Shown: positions 60,177 through 64,000 of the stretch, in pieces | Numbering within the stretch: the first letter of the stretch is position 1 | How the letters are laid out: each line of letters starts with the position of its first letter | Origin: Nitrococcus mobilis Nb-231 | GTDB taxonomy: Bacteria; Pseudomonadota; Gammaproteobacteria; Nitrococcales; Nitrococcaceae | DNA length: 64,000 nt | Reading direction: 5' to 3' | Assembly: GCF_000153205.1 (NCBI RefSeq) | Contig: NZ_CH672427.1 | Location: 2,906,596-2,970,595 of the forward strand | Notes under the pieces: generated by a model | Seen by the model: only the letters and a program-made list of their open reading frames with translations | Told to the model about the DNA's origin: nothing | Database searches by the model: none | Program-made: the position numbers and the translations under genes

Positions 60177-61550
60177 ATGCTGACCGCCCATACACAGGCT
60201 GTTTTACTGCTGACAGCGCATTTCCCCGGAACACAAGCCGGGGATAGCAGTCCCCTCACCAATACAGAGTGGGCTGAATTTGCCTGTTGGCTCAAGGATC
60301 ACGACCAGCGTCCGGAAGACTTGCTTGCAGCGGATTTTGCTGGGTACCTGGATGGTTGGTCGCACAAGAAGATCACACTAGAACGCCTTGACTCACTGCT
60401 GGCTCGGGGCTCCGCCTTGGCTATGGCGCTGGAAAAATGGCAGCGGGCGGGTATTTGGGTGATTACCCGGTCCGATATTAATTACCCAAAATTACTGAAG
60501 AAAAAACTGGGCCAGAAGGCGCCGCCTGTATTCTTTGGGAGTGGCAACAGCAGGCTGCTCAACCAAGCGGGGATCGCTATGGTTGGCTCACGCCGGAGCA
60601 CTGAGCAGGATCTGCGGTACAGCCGTGAATTGGGTGCATGTTGTGCCGGCGCTGCCTATGCCGTGGTATCCGGTGGCGCGCAGGGCGTGGACGAGTCGGC
60701 CATGTTGGGTGCGCTAGATGTCGATGGTACAGCTGTGGGCATACTGGCCAAGGAATTGCTGCGTTCGGCCAATTCCACCAAGTACCGTAGACACTTGATA
60801 GCGGGTAACCTGGCGCTGGTTTCGCCCTTTAACCCCGAGGCCAGCTTCAATGCAGGTAATGCCATGCAGCGCAATAAGTATATTTACTGTATGGCCCAAG
60901 CCGCCATTTCCGTGCACTCCGGCACCAGCGGCGGCACGTGGAACGGCGTGCGAGAAAACCTCAAGCATGGTTGGGTGCCGATGTGGATTAAGCCTACGCA
61001 AGACCCCGAGGCAGGCAATGCACTACTGGTGAAAGAGGGGGGCCACTGGTTGCTGGATAAGCCGTCCGAGATCGATTTTGCCGGGCTCGTTCAGCCTGCT
61101 AGCGTCCCCAAGCCTTCGGGCGAGCTGATGTCGTTGGCACAATCGGCGGTGCCTGCTAACGGCGATCGCCTGGAGGCCGCCAACATCAGCCTGCAAGCAG
61201 CCAGCGAGTTACCCGAAAACGATGCCCTCGCAGTAAAGTGTGGCGCCTCCAGCCAGACGCAATCGGCAACCGGCGCTGGTCTGAAAGTGCCAGATCCATG
61301 GCAGTGGGCCTTGGAGGCTGCCAGCCTGCCCCTGTACGAGTATTTCCTACGCATCCTCAAGTACCAAGCCGCCGCCCCAAAAACCATCGAGGAGCTGCAG
61401 GTACTGCCTCAGCTTGCTAAGGTTCACAAGGCGCAATTGCAGGCCTGGGTGAAAAAGGCTGCAAAGGACGGGCATATCGACGAGGTGTCATTGGAGGGTA
61501 AAACCGTCTGCTATCAATGGAATGAAAGTAGAAACTTGAATTTGCTTTGA
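60177..61550 (+). CDS. DprA/Smf-like protein partner of the RecQ-PRTase
   Basis: A 457-residue protein of the DprA/Smf Rossmann family. After a helical N-terminus (about 1-95) come the DprA core WVITRSDINYPKLLKKKLGQKAPPVFFGSGN, MVGSRRSTEQDLRYSRELG (GSR motif) and VVSGGAQGVDESAMLGAL (the sGGA.GiD motif). ISVHSGTSGGTWNGVRENLKHGWVPMWI then follows, equivalent to the usual SGsxxTa.xA stretch. Residues about 370-457 resemble a winged-helix end (LPLYEYFLRILKYQAAAPKTIEELQVLPQLAKVHKAQLQAWVKKAAKDGHI). It starts 3 bases after the RecQ-PRTase stop, so they are coupled. By analogy with ShosA it may be the antitoxin or nucleotide-sensing half. It is longer than housekeeping DprA (about 370) and has a different tail. 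Confidence 0.85.
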   Translation: MLTAHTQAVLLLTAHFPGTQAGDSSPLTNTEWAEFACWLKDHDQRPEDLLAADFAGYLDGWSHKKITLERLDSLLARGSALAMALEKWQRAGIWVITRSDINYPKLLKKKLGQKAPPVFFGSGNSRLLNQAGIAMVGSRRSTEQDLRYSRELGACCAGAAYAVVSGGAQGVDESAMLGALDVDGTAVGILAKELLRSANSTKYRRHLIAGNLALVSPFNPEASFNAGNAMQRNKYIYCMAQAAISVHSGTSGGTWNGVRENLKHGWVPMWIKPTQDPEAGNALLVKEGGHWLLDKPSEIDFAGLVQPASVPKPSGELMSLAQSAVPANGDRLEAANISLQAASELPENDALAVKCGASSQTQSATGAGLKVPDPWQWALEAASLPLYEYFLRILKYQAAAPKTIEELQVLPQLAKVHKAQLQAWVKKAAKDGHIDEVSLEGKTVCYQWNESRNLNLL

Positions 61551-61696
61551 AAATCTCTGAGCAAAGCCAGCACCAGAACGGCATCCCAACGAAACCCGAA
61601 GCGGTGCGCTACGTCGCCGAGGTACAGGTCGACCTAATCGAGGACGAAAGTGGCTGGTCGCCTTACCTCAGTGTTGGCGACGCGCCTGTTGGCTGA
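61547..61696 (+). pseudogene. Truncated fragment of an unidentified small gene
   Basis: A 49-codon frame from TTG 61547, overlapping the DprA-like stop, reads MKISEQSQHQNGIPTKPEAVRYVAEVQVDLIEDESGWSPYLSV. It has the look of the first half of a small antitoxin-like or regulatory protein ('V.VdL.EDe.GWsPYLSvedA'). It stops after GDAPVG, exactly where the end of a HigB toxin begins in another frame. A deletion probably fused two genes here. Confidence 0.5.
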
Positions 61697-61725
61697 ATGA
61701 CGTGGAGATCGTCGATTACTATTAG
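61690..61725 (+). pseudogene. Last codons of a HigB toxin
   Basis: WLNDVEIVDYY followed by TAG matches the usual HigB/RelE-type C-terminus (..DVEIVDYH). It ends 22 bases upstream of an intact higA, the correct order for a higBA operon. The rest of higB is gone. Confidence 0.6.
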
Positions 61726-61747
61726 GCGAAGCCGATCGAGAAATGCC

Positions 61748-62014
61748 ATGATCGAACTCGCTAACGTCCATTCCGGCGAGGTGCTCTTGGAGGAGTTCCT
61801 CATTCCCATGAACATCAGCCAGAACCGCATTGCTCGAGAGATTGGTGTGCCGCCACGGCGCATCAATGAAATCTGCCTAGGCCAGCGCGCTATCAGCGCC
61901 GAGACGGCCATTCTGCTTGCCGATTACTTCGGCAACAGCGCCCGCTTCTGGCTCGGTCTGCAGATGGACTACGACTTGGAAGAGGCGCGCAAGCGGCTTC
62001 TTTACACAGCCTAG
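61748..62014 (+). CDS. higA: HigA-family antitoxin
   Basis: An 88-residue XRE-type antitoxin: MIELANVHSGEVLLEEFLIPMNISQNRIAREIGVPPRRINEICLGQRAISAETAILLADYFGNSARFWLGLQMDYDLEEA. HPGEvL.EefL.PlgiSq..lA..i.Vp..RineI..G.R.it.dTAlrLa.yfG.s..fWl.lQ.dYDle is the HigA consensus. It represses its own operon and blocks HigB on ribosomes. Its toxin survives only as a C-terminal scrap just upstream, so it is an orphan here. Confidence 0.88.
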   Translation: MIELANVHSGEVLLEEFLIPMNISQNRIAREIGVPPRRINEICLGQRAISAETAILLADYFGNSARFWLGLQMDYDLEEARKRLLYTA

Positions 62015-62076
62015 CGTTGTACGCCAGTGTGTAGATTCAACTCGGGCAAGTATTAGGCTTGTGCTAAATTGTGTAC

Positions 62077-62370
62077 ATGAGCACACGAGACGAAGATAAC
62101 AGCCGGGGCGCTACCACCACCTTGACCGTCCGGCTGCCGCCGGAGATCAAAGACCAGCTGGGCGAGCTCGCCGAGCGCACTCGCCGCACGAAATCTTTTC
62201 TTGCCGGGGAAGCCATTGCCCGGTACGTAGCTCGCGAACTGGATATCATCGAAGGCATTCAGCGCGGGCTCGAGGACGTGTGGGCCGGGCGCGTAGTGCC
62301 GCATGACGAGGCGATGCGGGAAATCCGGGCGACCATCGCGAAAACCGCCAAAACGCCGCAGCCCCGGTGA
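62077..62370 (+). CDS. Ribbon-helix-helix (ParD/CopG-like) antitoxin
   Basis: A 97-residue protein. TTTLTVRLPPEIKDQLGELAERTRRTKSFLAGEAIARYVARELDIIEGIQRGLEDVWAG has the ribbon-helix-helix pattern (beta strand LTVRLP, then helices) of CopG/ParD antitoxins, and the C-terminal arm would bind the toxin. The ATG at 62077 follows a two-codon longer GTG frame. Its stop overlaps the GTG start of a RelE/ParE toxin (GGTGAGG), the standard coupled layout. The pair appears intact. Confidence 0.85.
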   Translation: MSTRDEDNSRGATTTLTVRLPPEIKDQLGELAERTRRTKSFLAGEAIARYVARELDIIEGIQRGLEDVWAGRVVPHDEAMREIRATIAKTAKTPQPR

Positions 62371-62663
62371 GGCAGATTGTCTGGTCACAGGATGCGCTCA
62401 GCGAATTCAACGACATTGTCGCCTATATCGCCCGCGACAAATTGACCGCCGCCCTGAAGGTGGCCGACCGCATCGAGGAGGCTATTTCCAGCCTCGCCGC
62501 TATGCCAACAGGCCGCCGGGGGCGCGTGGCAGGGACTTACGAAAAGGTTGTTTCCGGCCTGCCCTATATCATCGCCTACACCCTCGAGCCGACGCCTGCC
62601 GGTGAGGAAATCCTTGCCGTGTTGCGGATAATCCATGGAGCGCGGGACTGGAAGGAAGGATAA
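62367..62663 (+). CDS. RelE/ParE-family toxin
   Basis: A 98-residue toxin starting at GTG 62367. IVWSQDALSEFNDIVAYIARDKLTAALKVADRIEEAISSLAAMPTGRRGRVAGTYEKVVSGLPYIIAYTLEP..EEILAVLRIIHGARDWKEG carries the family landmarks: W...A..dl..i..Yia, P..GR.GRv.GT.E.v....PYiiaY and iL.v.H.ardW. It is likely a gyrase poison (ParE) or an mRNA interferase (RelE). It overlaps its antitoxin by 4 bases. Confidence 0.88.
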   Translation: MRQIVWSQDALSEFNDIVAYIARDKLTAALKVADRIEEAISSLAAMPTGRRGRVAGTYEKVVSGLPYIIAYTLEPTPAGEEILAVLRIIHGARDWKEG

Positions 62664-62737
62664 TGGCCTTAATCTGTCCTTCTGCTTGGGGGTGATGCAC
62701 CGCCGCCAAATTCGTTGCAAGCTCCAAAGGGTGCGTC

Positions 62738-62770
62738 GTGCTGCCGGTGCTGCCGGTGCTGCCGGTGCTG
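62738..62770 (+). repeat. 9-bp tandem repeat (GTGCTGCCG), about 3.7 copies
   Basis: Three perfect copies and a partial fourth (GTGCTG). The repeat and the 15 bases after it resemble helicase codons at 63357-63385 (CTGCCGGTGCTGGATGATTGCCTGAG), so it may have arisen from a duplicated gene fragment. Confidence 0.6.
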
Positions 62771-62823
62771 ACGATTACCTAAGTTAGCGCCCACGGGAAA
62801 TACCGCACTGCGTACCAGTCCCG

Positions 62824-62865
62824 TTTTTCAAACCCGACTACGAATAGGCTGACTGCATCGCCTTA
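62824..62865 (+). pseudogene. Decayed duplicate of the methyltransferase 3' end
   Basis: The bases match 54876-54917 at about 33 of 42 positions: TTCAAACCCGAC, CGAA, AGG, GCATCGCCT are shared in order. Where the main copy encodes [13 protein letters not shown], this one reads FKPDYE then a stop and ADCIAL. It lies just upstream of the large helicase gene, where the true methyltransferase end would be expected in an uninterrupted operon. Confidence 0.6.
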
Positions 62866-62867
62866 GT

Positions 62868-62878
62868 AGTGCGCCTCA
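62868..62878 (-). repeat. 11-bp inverted repeat, right copy
   Basis: AGTGCGCCTCA, exact reverse complement of 54944-54954. Confidence 0.5.
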
Positions 62879-62957
62879 ATGGGGTATCGCCGGAGAGGTC
62901 TAGTGCATGTTCGAACAGCCATGGATGGCAGCTGAAACGAATTGAATCGGAGAGAGC

Positions 62958-64000
62958 ATGCTTCCCACCGTTGTCGCCGGGGAGCTGCGCGAGGCCGTCA
63001 GCCAATTCCTGCGCAGTGCATTCCCCATTGCAACACCCTATTTCCAGCACTCGGAGCTCGCTGGAAGCGGTCCCCATGCGTTGATCGACGATCTGTTGGC
63101 GCGTCCCGGCGCCCTGTTCAAGGGACCGTACCTCGATATCAGACTGCCGTTTCGGTTGGCGGAAACCGGCGAGCTGCCTTTCCGGCATCTGCAGGTGCCG
63201 TTCCGACCCTATTTTCATCAACTCACGGCGTTCCAACGTCTCTGTGGTGACGCACCGCAGCCTACCATCGTCGCCACTGGCACCGCCACCGCCACCGCCA
63301 CCGCCACCGCCACCGGCCCCGGCCCCGGCACCGGCTCCGGCAAGACGGAGTGCTTCATGCTGCCGGTGCTGGATGATTGCCTGAGTCGGCGGCAGCGGGG
63401 CATCAAGACCATCGTCATCTACCCGATGAATGCACTGGCGAGCGACCAGGCTCGGCGGTTCGCGCAAGAGGCGCACAAGCTGGACACCCGGTTGACCGTA
63501 GGCCTCTTCGTGGGCGGCGAGCAGCAGGATGCGCACACCACCATGGGACCGGAGCATGTCATCACCTGCCAGAAGACGCTGCGCTAGAACCCGCCGGATA
63601 TCCTGCTGACCAACTACAAGATGCTGGATTTCTTGTTGATCCGGCCCAAGGATCAGCTGTTGTGGCGCTGCAACGTGCCGGGCACGCTGCGGTATCTGGT
63701 GGTCGATGAGTTGCACACCTTCGATGGCGCGCAGGGTACCGACCTCGCCTGCCTGATCCGCCGGCTGCGGGATCGGCTGGAGGGCGGGCCGGAGTTGGCC
63801 TGTGTGGGGACCTCCGCTACGCTCGGCTCGGATTCCATGGACGCCCTGGTCGGCTATGCCAGCGAGGTATTCACGACGGTATTCGATGAGGCGTCCGTTA
63901 TCGGCGAGGATCGACTGTCCCCGGAGGAGTACCTGCTGGGTCGGACGCAGACGGAGCGGGCGGTGCGGCGTGAGGCGATTCGGTTTTTCGGTTGGCCGGA
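62958..64000 (+). pseudogene. Large YprA-like SF2 helicase, interrupted by a stop and cut by the window edge
   Basis: The gene starts at ATG 62958 behind GGAGAG (MLPTVVAGELREAVSQFLRSAFPIATPYF). Helicase motifs: RPYFHQLTAFQRLCGD (Q-like), GTGSGKTECFMLPVLDDCL (I, near 63330), KTIVIYPMNALASDQARRFA (Ia), RYLVVDELHTFDGAQGTDLACLIRRL (II, DELH), and CVGTSATLGSD (III). A 16-residue Thr/Ala/Gly/Pro insert from a hexanucleotide repeat sits between VATG and GTGSGKT. TAG 63585-63587 interrupts QKTLR*NPPDILLTNYKMLDFLL; a Gln codon CAG would restore it. The frame then stays open to base 64000. This fits the large helicases of DISARM (DrmA), Druantia (DruE) or related YprA/DUF1998-type systems; the C-terminus that would decide is outside the window. 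Confidence 0.82.
63282..63311 (+). repeat. Hexanucleotide microsatellite (ACCGCC)x5 inside the helicase Walker A loop
   Basis: Five perfect ACCGCC copies, followed by related ACCGGC/CCCGGC units, encode Thr-Ala and Gly-Pro repeats immediately before the P-loop GTGSGKT. In-frame expansion by slippage is the simplest origin. Confidence 0.88.

Larger units (their letters stand above)
62664..62957. other. Decayed region between the ParDE pair and the large helicase
   Basis: About 295 bases without a gene. It contains a 9-bp tandem repeat (62738-62770), a decayed copy of the methyltransferase 3' end (62824-62865) and the right 11-bp inverted repeat (62868-62878). The bases after 62879 should hold the ribosome site of the helicase. 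Confidence 0.6.

Noticed and set aside
62838-63716. 292-codon minus-strand frame at the window end, with a Gly-rich run
   Set aside because: It is the reverse of the helicase, whose motifs I, Ia and II are clear. The Gly run is the complement of the hexanucleotide repeat.

Overview
This 64 kb window is chromosomal DNA of a GC-rich Gammaproteobacterium. The lineage call rests on gene content: HslR, a FadI/FadJ pair, outer-membrane phospholipase PldA, Slp lipoprotein, YheS and a TonB/ExbB/ExbD set. I cannot name a genus. No rRNA, tRNA or CRISPR array was seen.

Layout. 0-5 kb: tonB-exbB-exbD, a secreted nuclease, several broken or orphan toxin-antitoxin genes and hslR. 5-23 kb: mostly housekeeping genes, namely a double-length UvrA (1868 aa), two envelope lipoproteins, murI, a class II aldolase, a Gld-type ABC transporter cluster followed by pldA, a 7Fe ferredoxin and a SCO-like protein. 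23-32 kb: an accessory stretch with lower-GC islands, prophage scraps (tape-measure fragment, broken superinfection-immunity gene, XRE repressor), a complete IS4-type insertion sequence with perfect inverted repeats and a target duplication, an OmpA lipoprotein, an MscS channel and a decayed IS91-type transposase. 32-37 kb: GGCT-like protein, DUF2007 protein, YheS, aconitase and Slp. 37-43 kb: an IS1634-type element, a MEKHLA protein, an orphan antitoxin and an exported beta-propeller protein with a haem c motif. 43-47 kb: fadI-fadJ.

47-64 kb is a defence island. Its outer parts are three collinear genes: a SNF2-like helicase, an Eco57I-like adenine methyltransferase and a large YprA-like SF2 helicase. 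The set resembles class 1 DISARM and related systems. All three are broken by frameshifts, nonsense codons, an internal deletion or a repeat expansion. A REP-associated tyrosine transposase flanked by two cruciform-forming REP units sits between the first two genes. Between the methyltransferase and the last helicase lies a block of about 8 kb with intact genes: a RelE-like/UvrD-like helicase, a RecQ helicase fused to a ComF-type phosphoribosyltransferase, and a DprA-like protein, followed by toxin-antitoxin remnants and a ParDE-like pair. The PRTase plus DprA pairing recalls ShosTA, here carried on a RecQ helicase. The block is bounded by an 11-bp inverted repeat, and a decayed copy of the methyltransferase 3' end lies at its far edge. 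My reading is that a newer defence cassette entered, and perhaps replaced, a decaying older one.
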